Source of the DNA: Isochrysis galbana
Lineage: Eukaryota; Haptophyta; Isochrysidales; Isochrysidaceae
Direction: 5' to 3'
Length of the DNA: 64,000 bases
NCBI GenBank assembly: GCA_018136815.1
Contig: CM030944.1
Location: forward strand, 620,456-684,455
Shown piece by piece: positions 1 to 10,564 of this stretch. Both the position numbers and the translations under genes were made by a program. Every line of letters begins with the position of its first letter. Within the stretch, counting starts at the first letter, position 1. Below the pieces are notes generated by a model. It had not been told where the DNA came from, did no database searches, and worked only from the letters and a program-made list of their open reading frames with translations.

Positions 1-636
1 TGGGGGCAGGGGGGCCGCCCTCGGCGGGGGGCCCGAAGGAGAGGAGGGGCTCGGCGGCACGCTCCATCGCAACCAACTATAAAGTTAGTTGCGAATGAAA
101 CTAGAAGGCGAGTCGGGCACCTTTGTGTCGAAGGTAGCCCACCCAACCCGCTGGCACCTCTACGTCTCCGCGGCGCAAGGAACCTTCTTGTCGGGCAACT
201 TCCCACGTAAAATCGTGCTCAACAACGACAACAAAACGGTTAGAGCACGAGGGACGGGCCGCAAGGCAGGTGGCGGGGAGCTGAGAGTGGCGGGCGAGGC
301 CGCAATCGTTAGAGAGCAGAGTCGCGCGCGCGGCGTGATTATTAAGAAGTTTTTTTTTCTTATCACGGAACGCACAGGTAACAGGAACCTGCTGACAGAC
401 CGAACAAGGAAGAGAATGCCAACAAGAGAGCGACGGGGCGACGGACGATCCGACGGGGGCGACAGTTACGCACAGGAATAAGGAGGGAATCTTTCGAAAA
501 CCCTTTAGTGAGTTGATGAAGACCGAAGTAAGATAGCGCCACGATATAATCCAACGGCCAACACCCAACACCTGAGGGGGAATCAGGGTCACGCAAGGGG
601 GCGGTTCCTTGCACCGGCGATACCTAACCACTTGAC

Positions 637-847
637 TTAGCCTAAAAACGCGAGGAGCACGCAAGGAGCTAAGCCAGGTGAGGGGCAAGCAGGCGACAGG
701 GGAGGCGACAAAGGAAGCGAGGGCAAAGAGGGCGAATGGGCGAATGTAGGACCCTGCGACGGTGACTTGTGACTAGCCTGCAAGGAGGGGACATATAGAA
801 ACGCAAACAACTTCTAAAACAAAAAGGTCGATCGCGGATGCGACAGC
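637..847 (-). repeat. Dispersed repeat family A, copy 1 (inverted relative to 51651-51856)
   Basis: Read on the minus strand, this segment matches 51651-51856 over about 210 bp. Shared words include the run from CGCATCCGCGATCGACCTTT, then GTCCCCTCCTTGCAGGCTAG, then CTTGCCCCTCACCTGGCTTA. The copies differ by scattered substitutions and small indels, so this is a diverged interspersed repeat. No terminal inverted repeat or target duplication could be placed. Confidence 0.8.
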
Positions 848-870
848 GCCGCGGCTGCCGATTTCCACGC

Positions 871-900
871 GGCTTGGGCTTGGGCTTGGGGCTTGGTTGG
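871..900 (+). repeat. Short GCTTGG tandem tract
   Basis: Four to five imperfect copies of GGCTTGG/GCTTGGG follow each other directly. This is a simple minisatellite with no coding sign. Confidence 0.7.
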
Positions 901-1399
901 GGGCGCATCGCGCTCGATTGGCGTGGCCGGCTCGGCGGTTCCTGGCTATTTGCTATTTGATATGTGCCGCGGGCCGGGTACTGGCGGGCACTGGGCTGAA
1001 GACCAAGAACGGTCTCGTAGCGCGCCCAGCGCCCGGGCTCGGTCGAGTTCGAGGTTGGGCTCTCCGCTCTCCGCTCTCCGAGATAGTGTATTGTGTATTG
1101 TGTATTTACTATTAGTATTTCGTATTCAGTATTTAGTATTTAGGCCTGTTTTGTCGTTTTGGGGTTAGGCTTCGTTGTGGGGGCTCAGGGGGGGGGGTCT
1201 GGGGCCCAGAGGGCATCGGATTCGGATATGTGCTAGATGGGTGTTTTCCGGGGTTTCTGCCGCTTTTTACTTTGGTGTACTTTACTCTTATCCCCTCAAT
1301 CCTCACTTTTTCATTTTTTCACCCATACTCTAGAAGTTAAAATCGGGTTTGACCGCCCTAGCATCCGTCCGGCTGGTCGGCGGCGACAGCGAATAGAGC

Positions 1400-1680
1400 T
1401 CGACGGGAGAAGCAGGGAAGAAAAAGGGGGGAGGAGAGAGGAGAAGAGGGGGAAGAGAGTACAGAATTCTTGGGGGGAAGCAAGCGGCAGTGACGGAGAA
1501 GAAGCCGGGGGGGGGGGCGGGGAGAGAGAGACCCAGGGAAGAGAGAGAGAGTAGTAGTAGAGTAGTAGCTCTAGAGTACAGCGAAGAAGAAGAGAAGCGA
1601 GGAGAGATTCCTGTGTGAGTGGGGAGGGGGGGGGGGTGAGAAGGCGGCAGAGCAGGAGGGAGGGAAAGAGAGAGAGGAGA
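1400..1680 (+). repeat. Purine-rich GA tract upstream of the M20 gene
   Basis: The plus strand is dominated by GGA, GAGA and GGGG words, including G8-G9 runs, and ends a few bases before the first ATG of the peptidase frame at 1683. It may be promoter or 5' UTR. It belongs to a window-wide pattern of GA or CT tracts just upstream of genes. Confidence 0.6.
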
Positions 1681-1682
1681 GG

Positions 1683-4600
1683 ATGAACCATACTACTTCC
1701 CTCTGCCAGCCGTGTGAGGAAGGAGCGGAAGAGCCGCATGGCGCATCGCGGTTGTGCAAGACTCCCCTGCCTGGCTGCCGCGCTCGCTGTTCGCACTACG
1801 ACTGCGGGCACGGGCATCTCGACAGCAGCGGGCCAGGGATTCGACGGGCACTCCTCCTCCCTGCCGCAAAGGCTTCCATCTTCTTTAGCTTCATGGCCGT
1901 CGTGGCTGCGCAAAGTGTCGGCGCGATAGACACGCACCACTTGCAACATGCGCAACGCAACCAGATCCTTTACACCTCAGCAGCTGCCATTGGCGCTCTC
2001 GCAGCAGGGCTGTTCGCCGTGCTTGTCGGCCGCGCCGTGCTAGTAGTCGGCTCAGCCTACGATGGTCGTGGAGAGGTGGACGATCTGGCTCAGCGAGACG
2101 ATGACGCCAGGGCTGTGGAGTGCTGCCTCCAGAATAAGCTCCAGTACGCGCAGCGCCTGGGCGCCGCAATCCGATGCAAAACCATTTCGCGCGACTGCGG
2201 CGACCTGGAAGCTGCGGGTCCCATTGCCGCCAAGGCTTTCACGCAGCAGCGAGATGCTGAGCTCCGCAAGTTGCACGAGTTGATCCAGGAGAGCTTCCCG
2301 CTCGTCCACAGTCGTCTTGAGCGCATCGTTGTGAATCAGTGGTCTCTCATCTACATTTGGCGCGCACGCGATTCGAGAGGCGTTAGCGGTGACCTTGGGA
2401 AGAGCTTGCCTTACATGGTGTATGCCCACCTCGATGTAGTGCCTGCACCGGAGCCAGAGACATGGGCTGTTGACCCGTGGTCAGGAGAGATCCGAGACGG
2501 GTGCATTTGGGGACGAGGCGCCATCGATGACAAGCACGCAGTCTTTGGTCATCTTGAGGCCATCGAGGATCTAATCCAGGGTGAGGCACGTGCGCCCCTT
2601 AACCGCACGCTACATTCACAATTGACCAACGAGTTCGCGGCTTTGGTTGTTCGAGGCATCTACAAGCTAGAGTGGGGTCTCAGCACGACGAGCGTGCAAT
2701 GCAACCAATACTGGGATTGCCATGGGCGCGACTTGATGGCTAATCCTAGGCAGTACTCTCCACATCCCGCCACAGGTGGCTTCGTGCCAAAGCGCGACGT
2801 CTACCTCTGTCTTGGCCACGATGAGGAGATCGGCGGCTCTGCTGGCGCGCTTGAGATCGCCCGGGCTCTAGCGAGCCAAGGCGTCTCCTTTGAGTTCATG
2901 CTGGATGAAGGTTTGATGATTGTGGACGGTACGCGCCGTGATCCAAATCGCCGGGTCCTCATGGTGGTGGTGCCGAACATTCCATGCTGGGTTGGTGGTG
3001 TGATACCACGCCGACCTTCGCCATTTGCTTTATGCACAGCCAGGCCGGTGTCCAAAGGAGCACACTAGACAGCAGCTCCACGGCCACCAACCATGGTTGG
3101 CGCAAGCGAGGAGCGGCGAAAGCTCCATTACACACAATGAAGAGCGTTCGTCCTCCATAATCCCAGGTGTTGTGCCCGCTCATCCACGACCTGTTGCCAT
3201 GGTGTGCGTCGGCGAAAAAGGTTATGTGACTGCTCGACTCACGGTCAATGCAGAGCCTGGCCATGCGTCACTGCCTCCTAAGCAGGTGCGGCAATCTTTG
3301 TCGCGACCTACAGAGCACCCGTGCACACGCCCAACTCCCATAATCCCCGAAGAGGTGCCCCCTTGGTGTGGCCGCGCGTCCCTGTAGTGTGAAGCCATTC
3401 GCGCGATTCATTTGTTTGGCCATGGTCTGGGTGCACTTGTCGGCACCTTCCACACTGCCCTCAACTGAACGCCATCGGATGTGTAATTACTTCCGCCCCC
3501 CCCCCCCCCTCCTTCCCCAACTCCCGTGGATGGTGTTGCAGAGTGCAATTGGTACTCTCTCTCGCGCAGTTTCTCGCCTTGAAAGCTCTCCGTTTCCAAC
3601 ACACATCGGGATGGCGCGTGAAATGTTCGGGGCTCTAGCTGGAGGATACAATGGACCGATGGCCTTGTTGATGGCTAATCTGTGGCTTTTCGCGCCAGTC
3701 CTGGCGCGAATTTTGGCCGCAAAGCCGAAGACGGCAGCCGTGGTAAGTTTTGCATCCAACATCGAGTCTCCGCGGCCCCTACAGTCACGTTCGTTTCGTC
3801 TATTCAATTCAGGTGCGTACCACAACTGCGCTGACCATCTTTCGCTCGGGAGATAAAGAAAACGCGCTTCCCGCGACCGCCACGGCCATCGTAAATCATC
3901 GCATCCATCCAAACGACTCGGTCGCTTCAGTGATTGCGAGGGACCGGAAAATCATCAACGACCCGAATGTGAAAATCGAAGTGAGTTCATTGAGGTTGGA
4001 CTCCTCGGCGATTAGATGCGCCAACCTGGCCTACGCTGCACTGCGTTGCCATCCTATGGAAGGTCCTCAACGTTCTCTTCCGACGGTGCACTCATCTCCT
4101 GCTTCCTTCCACTCTCGTCTTACGACCCTGCCCGCCGCGCCACGATAGGTACTCGGTGCCGTTGAGCCCGCACGTGTGTCATCCACGTCCCATCAAGCTT
4201 TCTCTTCACTTCGCGCTTGTGTCAAGGCAATCTTCCCCGGCGCTGCTGTCGCTCCTGCCCTTTTCATTGCGGCTTCCGACTCCAAGCACTTCTGGGATCT
4301 TGCACCCCAAATCTACCGTTTCAATCCAGTGTGTCTGCAGCCCACTGCGTCGCACTTTCGTCTCTAGGCCTGCGCTGCAAGGCGCGAGCCATCACCAACC
4401 TCTCACCAACCTCCGTAGTACGGAAGNNNNNNNNNNNNNNNNNNNNNNNNNNNNNNNNNNNNNNNNNNNNNNNNNNNNNNNNNNNNNNNNNNNNNNNNNN
4501 NNNNNNNNNNNNNNNNNNNNNNNNNNGGCCGCTATTCATGCTCGAGTCGCATTCTTGCCACGCATCTCAGGTCACGCTTCATGCCTCGGAGACGAGCATG

Positions 4601-4696
4601 TTTCATGGTCTGAACGAACGCATCGGCGTTGAAAACTACGCAAAACTCGTCGCATTCTTTCGAAGCTTCCATCGCCGCCAAGCCAGCCTGTCCTGA
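1683..4696 (+). CDS. M20-family metallopeptidase, PM20D1 / carboxypeptidase S type, seven exons
   Basis: Proposed exons are 1683-2580, 2776-2928, 3143-3285, 3542-3742, 3813-3980, 4149-4328 and 4571-4696. Each junction is GT-AG, the phases agree, and the sum is 1869 nt (622 aa plus stop). An in-frame ATG at 1893 gives a shorter alternative just before a hydrophobic segment (about 1957-2050) that could be a membrane anchor. M20 landmarks appear in order: VYAHLDVVP (metal His and Asp), GRGAIDDKH (bridging Asp), GHDEEIGG (catalytic and metal Glu), MLDEG, NHRIHP and a C-terminal MFHGLNERIG (last metal His). Order and spacing follow PM20D1/CPS1, which hydrolyse or form N-acyl amino acids and peptides in vacuolar or secreted compartments. 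The last intron (4329-4570) contains a 100-N gap, but both flanking exons are complete. The family call is firm; the substrate is not. Confidence 0.9.
4427..4526. other. Assembly gap (100 N)
   Basis: Exactly 100 N, the usual placeholder for a gap of unknown size. It lies inside the last intron of the M20 gene, so the coding sequence is unaffected. Confidence 0.99.
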
Positions 4697-5751
4697 AGGA
4701 AGCGGAAAGAGCCGCCTCGTGTGTTTTGCGAGCTTGACACAATGCTCCTGAGGATGCGCTCGTCAACCATCTTGAGATTGTTGCCTAGTACCTCTAATGA
4801 GCCTACTTTGAGCCTTTTTCTCCCAACATTCTCTAGGCAACGACTCTGGGCTCCACATGACCCTACCTACTTGAGAATCGTTCTCGCATGAGTCATGCGG
4901 AGCCTTGCTCGAGTATGGCGGGCAAGTGCTCCTCGAGCAAATTCGTCTCCACCAACCGGAGAATCCCCTAGACAGCTTGAATCCTCGCTGAGTGCTATGC
5001 TCTCTTGGGGTGAGCTTTCGCCGAGCGCCGAGGTTGAGGCTATCCCGAGGTATATGAGTATCATAGGCGAGCGTGTTCACGGGCTCATTCGGGCCATGGA
5101 AAGGGGGGGGGAAGTTGCACAAGCAGAATTACAATAACAATAAGCATTGGTGCTGCTACTCCCACCATTCTTGCACTAACACGTCAGACGTCAGGCCACG
5201 ATGCACATGACCCGCGCTAGAATCCAATGCACCAAACTAAGTACATGTACATGAAAACTTTATACTAGTAATATTCTTACTGCTACTGCACATGCGGCCG
5301 TGGACCCACTACTTGAACGCGGGAAAATTTCTACACCCCCACTCCCCTGGCCCTTCCCCCCCCGCCATCAGGCGACCCCCCCGTACACTACTAGCTAGGG
5401 GGATAGGGGTAAAGGGCTTAGATATGGTCCGGCGCCCCCCCCCCCCCCCCCGGTGATCTTCCCCCCCCTTCCTCTTGTGTCCCGGGTAGGTAGGCGGCGG
5501 CTTCAGTCCCGACTTATCCTGTAAACGCAAAAAAACAGGCGCGGGACTTAAGGTGTCGTTCCGTCAATTGTGGGGGATCAGTCGAATTGGAATTGAGCGA
5601 TCAAATGTCCATAGTTATGTATACATCGGTATTTTAAAATTGAATGAAGACTAGCCGTGCGTGGGCATAACAGGGCCGCCGTGCGCACGCATGCAAACTC
5701 TTTTCCTCTGCGTTTCCTCTAAGGCCAACAACTATATAAACATGCAGTTTA
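4697..5751. other. Intergenic region after the M20 gene
   Basis: No recognisable gene. It contains a C17 run (5435-5451), a copy of dispersed repeat C (5470-5552), and AT-richer sequence from about 5560 on. Short open frames are present but show no family motif. Confidence 0.6.
5470..5552 (-). repeat. Dispersed repeat family C, copy 1 (inverted relative to 44236-44310)
   Basis: The minus strand shares GTTTACAGGATAAGTCGGGA and flanking GCCGCCGCC..GGTAGG words with 44236-44310. The similarity spans roughly 75-80 bp with substitutions. The element type is unknown. Confidence 0.7.
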
Positions 5752-6357
5752 ATGAATAGTTCTCATGGCACCTGTGATGACATTGTGCACGCCGTGCATT
5801 GGGCACGGCGCGATGTCTCGGTGCCAAAGGTTATCGTCGGTCTGGAGGGTGACGTCGGAGGTGGTGACGTCGGAGGTGGGGGAACTGAAACTTCCTGCTA
5901 CACCGACTTCAAGACCAATCTGACGGACACACGATCCTTAGATCCCCCTCAGTATTGCAATGCTCCTTCACGTCGCAATGCGACGGAGTGCCCCAAATTC
6001 TACGCCACCATGCCCAATGGTACCCTTAATAGGTGTCAATACGATGCGGTGAACAAATCGTGTATATTGGGTGATAGCATCTGTCCCATACCGAAGTGGC
6101 TACCAACGTGTGCAGTCGATGGCAAGCAGGTGGACGTGATTCGCAAGGGGATGTATTGCGGTGATCGCTTGGATTGGAAGTCCGCGTCATCAGATGCGGA
6201 CCGCGCAGCATGCGAGGGTACATATTTCTACCCTGACGTGAATGATTTGAGTATGATTCGACAACATCAGTTAGTCAATCACTACCAGGGATCCAAAGTA
6301 TTCAAGAAAAGTTCACACAAGATGTTAATGAGGCCAGATATGCCATTAATGCCATGA
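5752..6357 (+). CDS. Hypothetical Cys-rich protein (201 aa)
   Basis: The open frame starts at an ATG and has spaced cysteines in its middle and C-terminal parts (near TSCYTDF, QYCNAP, TECPKF, NRCQYD, KSCILGDSICP, PTCAV, MYCGDR, AACEG). Together with several N-x-S/T sequons (NLTD, NATE, NGTL, NKSC) this looks like an extracellular disulphide-rich domain. I do not recognise the family. There is no clear signal peptide at the N-terminus, so a 5' exon may be missing or the piece may be a fragment. It is followed by a retroelement remnant. It could be an exon of a larger gene or a chance frame. Confidence 0.4.
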   Translation: MNSSHGTCDDIVHAVHWARRDVSVPKVIVGLEGDVGGGDVGGGGTETSCYTDFKTNLTDTRSLDPPQYCNAPSRRNATECPKFYATMPNGTLNRCQYDAVNKSCILGDSICPIPKWLPTCAVDGKQVDVIRKGMYCGDRLDWKSASSDADRAACEGTYFYPDVNDLSMIRQHQLVNHYQGSKVFKKSSHKMLMRPDMPLMP

Positions 6358-6729
6358 TCAATACGATAAGACTACCAATGAACGTCATTCCACCCCCGGG
6401 TCGGGGACCGTCCTCAGTACCCACGGGTGCACCTGTCGCACCTAGGGCCCCATCCATGGCGGATCCAGGACCGTCCTCAATACACGCACGACGACCCACG
6501 GCTAGGGCCCAGACCAAAAGCGTTCAATTATCCCCATCCCTGCTAACACCTTTCGTTGTCACTTGGAGGTTACTTGACTCAACTGGGCGCCCGCCTGCCT
6601 TCTCGCCGCCCGCCCGGTCCTGCTGCTCCTTTCTTCGTGTACCCGTCCAGCGACGCAACGCACCACTGGTTCCCGTCCGCATGTGCCCGCCCGCACGCTC
6701 CCACAGGTGCGCTCACGCGGCGAGCACAT

Positions 6730-7521
6730 GACGGACCGGCCGAAACAGCATACCCGATTCCGCAAGAGCACACGTTTAAGGACACACATAAAACATTGGA
6801 AGACATCAACGTCAAGGCGCTCACTAAAGCATTCCTCGCAATGAGGAAAATGAAGAGGCAGAAATCCACGCTAAGATGGGAAAAAAGGATACCGGCCATC
6901 TCAGGAAAATGGAAGGAAATATCGCAGCTATATAAGTACAACTTTTTAACACCAAGAGACTCGTATATGCACTTCAAACACATCCTACATAGGAGGATTG
7001 CCACGGCGAACAGATTCGCGGATGACCCGACGTGCCGCTTTTGCGGTATAGCCCCCGAAAGCTCCACGCACTTAGCCGTATGCATCGCGACTGAGCCCAT
7101 CTTCGAATTCATAGAAAGACTTCTAGGGATAGTCCTTAGGCCGGGCTCTGAAGTAGCCCATCGTCTCTTTTGCTACCAAGTGGACAGGCCTCATCCCTCC
7201 TCGGGATACTTGGGTATCTTGGCGTGGAGGTATATCCTCACGGACTTTTACAACATCCAGTACGGTAACGCGGACGGTAGGTCCGATAGATCGATTCTTA
7301 GAGCAATTCTCACAAGGTACCACCTACTAGCAACGGCGAAGGTCGGTTTCTTTCAAAGGCTGAAGAAACAACGAAGTAACATGGGGCTGCACGCCCCGAG
7401 CAACAAACACATTAGGAAAATGCTAAGCCCTCTTTACACGGTGGACAAAGACTTTAAGCTAGAAGTATCGGATGACCTCTTGCAGGCGGCAAGAGGCCTA
7501 GATATACGAAACATTAATTGA
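6730..7521 (+). mobile_element. Non-LTR retrotransposon 3' remnant with reverse-transcriptase zinc-binding (zf-RVT) domain
   Basis: The C-terminal ~260 residues of the open frame at 6556-7521 carry the layout seen downstream of reverse transcriptase in LINE-type elements: a helical stretch ending in FLTPRDSYMHFKHILHRRI, then the zinc motif CRFCGIAPESSTHLAVC (C-x2-C-x8-H-x3-C), then a conserved helical tail. No reverse-transcriptase catalytic YxDD block is found upstream within the window, so the element is 5'-truncated, as is common for LINEs. The Pro/Arg-rich N-terminal part of the frame (before about 6730) is probably not part of the protein. No poly(A) tail or target duplication was identified. 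Confidence 0.65.
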
Positions 7522-8854
7522 GATGGTTGAATCGCTATGGGAAGAATTTGGAAGAAGGCGTTGATGACCTTATGAGACACACGGGAGGAATAGACTAGCC
7601 AAGCCCGAGCGAAGGATAAAGCCACAGTCTCCCGCCCCCTCCACTCCAACTCCTGGCCGAGGCAGTGCGCGCGGCCTCCCCGGAACCGGCTCTCCACTGA
7701 AGAGGGAACTGGGGAAGGGGGAGGGGGTTGTTAGGGGTTAAGGTTGGGTAGAGAGGAGGTCCACAAGCACACTGCCTTACGCCGCACGTGTAGCGGAGAT
7801 TTTTAAGAAGATTTTTTTTTAACAACTGCCGTGAAGACCGCCGACTTTCCGTGCCGAAGATCTTGGTGGTATGTGAAGTGGGAGTGCAGGTCGTACTTGA
7901 AGAGGAAGTCAACGAAGATGAGCTGCAGGCACGTGCTGTCCTGCACCGTCGACTCCATGTGGCGAAATCCAGCGAAAGAGAGACGCCTTATGATGGACTT
8001 GTTCATGACGGTAAGGCTTATGAAGGGCTCGCATGTGGCGGTGTTGTGGTTGATCAAGGAGAGTGCTGCAGCGTTGAGCGTCAGCACACATCCCTTCTGC
8101 TTCCAGCCTTCGAAGATGGGCGCATTGACGTGTGGGTACCTCCCTCACCCACCGACCTAGGGAGCTGGTCCGACTCCGAAAACGATGGTGGAAAGGCGTG
8201 CTCGGGTCCGGGCACGGATTCCGATGAGGGTTGCCAAATCTGCGACACCACTGACTTCGGGCGCTCGACTGGCGACCTCTACGGCCTCAGCAGCATCCTC
8301 GCAGTTTGTCGCTGCAGCACTCCAGCAACCCCGGGAGTGCGCAACGCTACCCCTTCGCCGTCTGAAGGAGCCTAGGCCCGAGACATGACCATTAATGCAA
8401 GCCGGGGCGCTCAGATGACCCGCCCGCCGGGGTCTCTGCAGGGCCTGCTGGGACATCTTCACCTGCGTCTTCACCTGCGTCGGCGTGCGGCATCGGCCAG
8501 CGGCTCAGTGCAGCCGCCGATATTCCCAGTTGTAATTATTTTTTATTAAAGGATGGGGGAGAAAGGACACCAATTGTAAATTATACAGTATAGGGTTTGA
8601 TTTCCCCGCTTAATGAGTAATGAGATCGAGCACACCCCGTCAGCTTAATGTGAAACAGCATCATCCCTTTATTTACGTTGGGGGTTTGGGGGATCACAGT
8701 TCGAATCCGGGCGGCCTCCTACGTCCACAAAGTAGGGGTCGTCCGAGGGCGGCCCGTGGCTCCTTCCTCCTTTTTTTACATCGCTCATTACTTGCTAGGA
8801 ACTGGCGAGCAGCGAGCTGGCGCCAGCTGCCAATTGAGATGGAATTGGCACTGG
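7522..8854. other. Left flank of the LTR retrotransposon
   Basis: Apart from the weak frame at 7803-8087, nothing recognisable is seen. The last bases form the pre-insertion flank that should join directly to position 35507 in an allele without the retrotransposon. Confidence 0.6.
7803..8087 (-). CDS. Unrecognised open frame, possible exon fragment
   Basis: This minus-strand frame of 94 aa has a balanced amino-acid composition (LSLINHNTATCEPFISLTV and LQLIFVDFLFKYDLHSHF), unlike the Arg/Pro/Ser-rich shadow frames around it. The NHNTATCEPF stretch faintly recalls the N..tAxWEP segment of VPS13-like lipid-transfer proteins, but the rest does not confirm that, so no function is given. It may be an exon or relic. 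Confidence 0.25.
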   Translation of the reverse strand: MLTLNAAALSLINHNTATCEPFISLTVMNKSIIRRLSFAGFRHMESTVQDSTCLQLIFVDFLFKYDLHSHFTYHQDLRHGKSAVFTAVVKKKSS

Positions 8855-8859
8855 CACCG
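8855..8859. repeat. Left 5-bp target-site duplication (CACCG)
   Basis: CACCG directly precedes the TGTCG terminus of the left LTR. The same pentamer follows the CGACA terminus of both right-hand LTR copies (22086-22090 and 35502-35506). Five-bp duplications are typical of Ty3/gypsy integrases. Confidence 0.93.
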
Positions 8860-10177
8860 TGTCGAGTCGAGCGCTACCGGAGGGCTCTGAGCCACTCCGT
8901 CGCGAGCGGCACCGGCGGCTAGCGCGGCGCTTTGTCCCTCCTCCCCACCGGGAGTCGGGTGAATGAAATTCTGGACTGGGTCGGGCAACCCCATTCGGGT
9001 GTATGGACAGGGAACGAACGGCGAACGAAGGACTGTGGGGCGGCGAGGCGCTCCTAGCGGCCCTAGTGTGTTGGGCTTTAAGAGATTGTTAGACCTACAA
9101 AGAACTCTTCCCTCAGGGAGGGAGCCTAGGCTGCTTGAGTGCAGCGACGCAGCGAACAACGACGGACAAAGAGCCTGAGAACAACAGGATACACCGACTC
9201 ACGAACACACCGGAATCATTCACCCAAACAAAGCAAATTATCAAGCAACCGCGACCCCAAATCACCGATAACTCAAACACGTCGCGAGAGACGGAGAGAG
9301 AGAGCGAGAGAGAGACTCCGCAGCGACGGCCGGAGCGTGTCTCCGTTGTAACTTCCCACGTAGCGGAGAGTCCGAAGGGGAGCGTCCTGTCGCGCGACCA
9401 CGGCGATCACTTTGGATACAGATCGCAACGAGATGTCTTCACGACCGAATAAATCTTGCCGTTGAGCGTGAACCTTCTAGACGCTTCTAACGAACAACCC
9501 TGAGTAGTAACCAAGGGGAAGAAACACCAAAGGGGCCAAGGCTTGCATGTAACTTGCATCAAGGGGAAAGATTCCCTCACCTAGGAAGCGAACCTACACC
9601 GATCTCCAAGGGGAGATGGCAAATTAAACCTCAAATCTCGAGCGGCTAGAGCAACCGACTCGCTCGCCAAAACCTTGACCGAGAAGAAAGAAGCAAGGAC
9701 CTACAAGCCAAGGGTAGCGGACCTAGGGAATGTGAGAGGAAATTTCCGAACGCCAACGCCAAACGCCGAACGCGGGGATTCAACGAAACCCTAACCAGGC
9801 CAAGCAGAACCTACGAAGAACAGGCCTGGACAACAACGAAAGTCAGCAGGTCCCAAGAAAGAACCGGAACCCAACAAGAAACAACAAGCCTTGCAAGAAG
9901 CTAAACAAGCCTTCACAAGGTAACTCGAGAGCCTGAGACAAGCGCGCAGCGAGTGACAGGCGACCTGGCTCCTTTGGGTCAAGATTACCCGAAAGGAGGA
10001 AACCTGGAATCTAGACCTGACAAACAGGCTAGAAGGAACGAAACGAGAACTCGAATTCTAGATCGCTAGGGACGAACCCTACCAACCTAGGTATGCCTGA
10101 GCTTCACCGTGTGGCCGCACGGCGAAGGACCTGGAATCAAGAGCCTGGAAATCGCATCATCTGGGATGAATGCGACA
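8860..10177 (-). repeat. Left LTR (3' LTR of the element), 1318 bp
   Basis: It begins TGTCG and ends CGACA on the plus strand, a perfect 5-bp inverted terminus of the TG...CA type. Its length equals that of the LTR at 34184-35501, and the two look the same wherever I compared them, which suggests a recent insertion. The first ~135 bp correspond to the LTR-encoded start of the gag reading frame. Confidence 0.93.
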
Positions 10178-10189
10178 CCCCCCGACTAA
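10178..10189 (-). promoter_or_regulatory. Polypurine tract candidate adjoining the 3' LTR
   Basis: In element orientation the internal region ends TTAGTCGGGGGG directly before the LTR terminus TGTCGC. A G6 run abutting the 3' LTR is where plus-strand DNA synthesis is primed in LTR elements. Confidence 0.65.
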
Positions 10190-10564
10190 GATCGAGACGT
10201 CTCCCGATGTCGAGCGGTGAACCTGGAAACAGAGACCTGGAACCTGGAACCTGAGCTGACCAGAGGTCAGAATCGGAACAAGAAGCAACGAAACATAGCG
10301 AGCGAAACGTGGAGACAAGAACACCCTTTGGATCCAAAGCGAGCACGAAATCGGCGGCTTAACGCGGCGGCCTCTTTCGTACGCACTGCCCCACCCACTT
10401 CTCCCTTTTACAGGAGCTTTGCTCGGGTGTTGCGCCGGGTGTAGAGCGCAGGCAGCACGCGTTCATCACCTCCATGATTCGCTCGGACGGAAACTTGAAC
10501 TCGGAGCCCTAGCCGAGGCGTGGGGCTAGCCTAGAGGGACGGGTCCCTTACCCAAGACATGGGA

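Larger units (their letters stand above)
1..1682. other. Left-edge noncoding stretch
   Basis: No protein with recognisable features is seen in this stretch. It holds one copy of a dispersed ~210-bp repeat (637-847), a short GCTTGG tandem tract (871-900), an AT-richer run of TGTATT/AGTATT words (1085-1142) and a purine-rich GA tract (about 1400-1680) leading into the M20 peptidase gene. The open frames here are arginine/serine-rich and look like by-products of base composition. Confidence 0.6.

Noticed and set aside
8690..8745. tRNA T-arm-like AGTTCGAATCC
   Set aside because: The flanking bases do not form the 5-bp T stem and no other tRNA arms are found.
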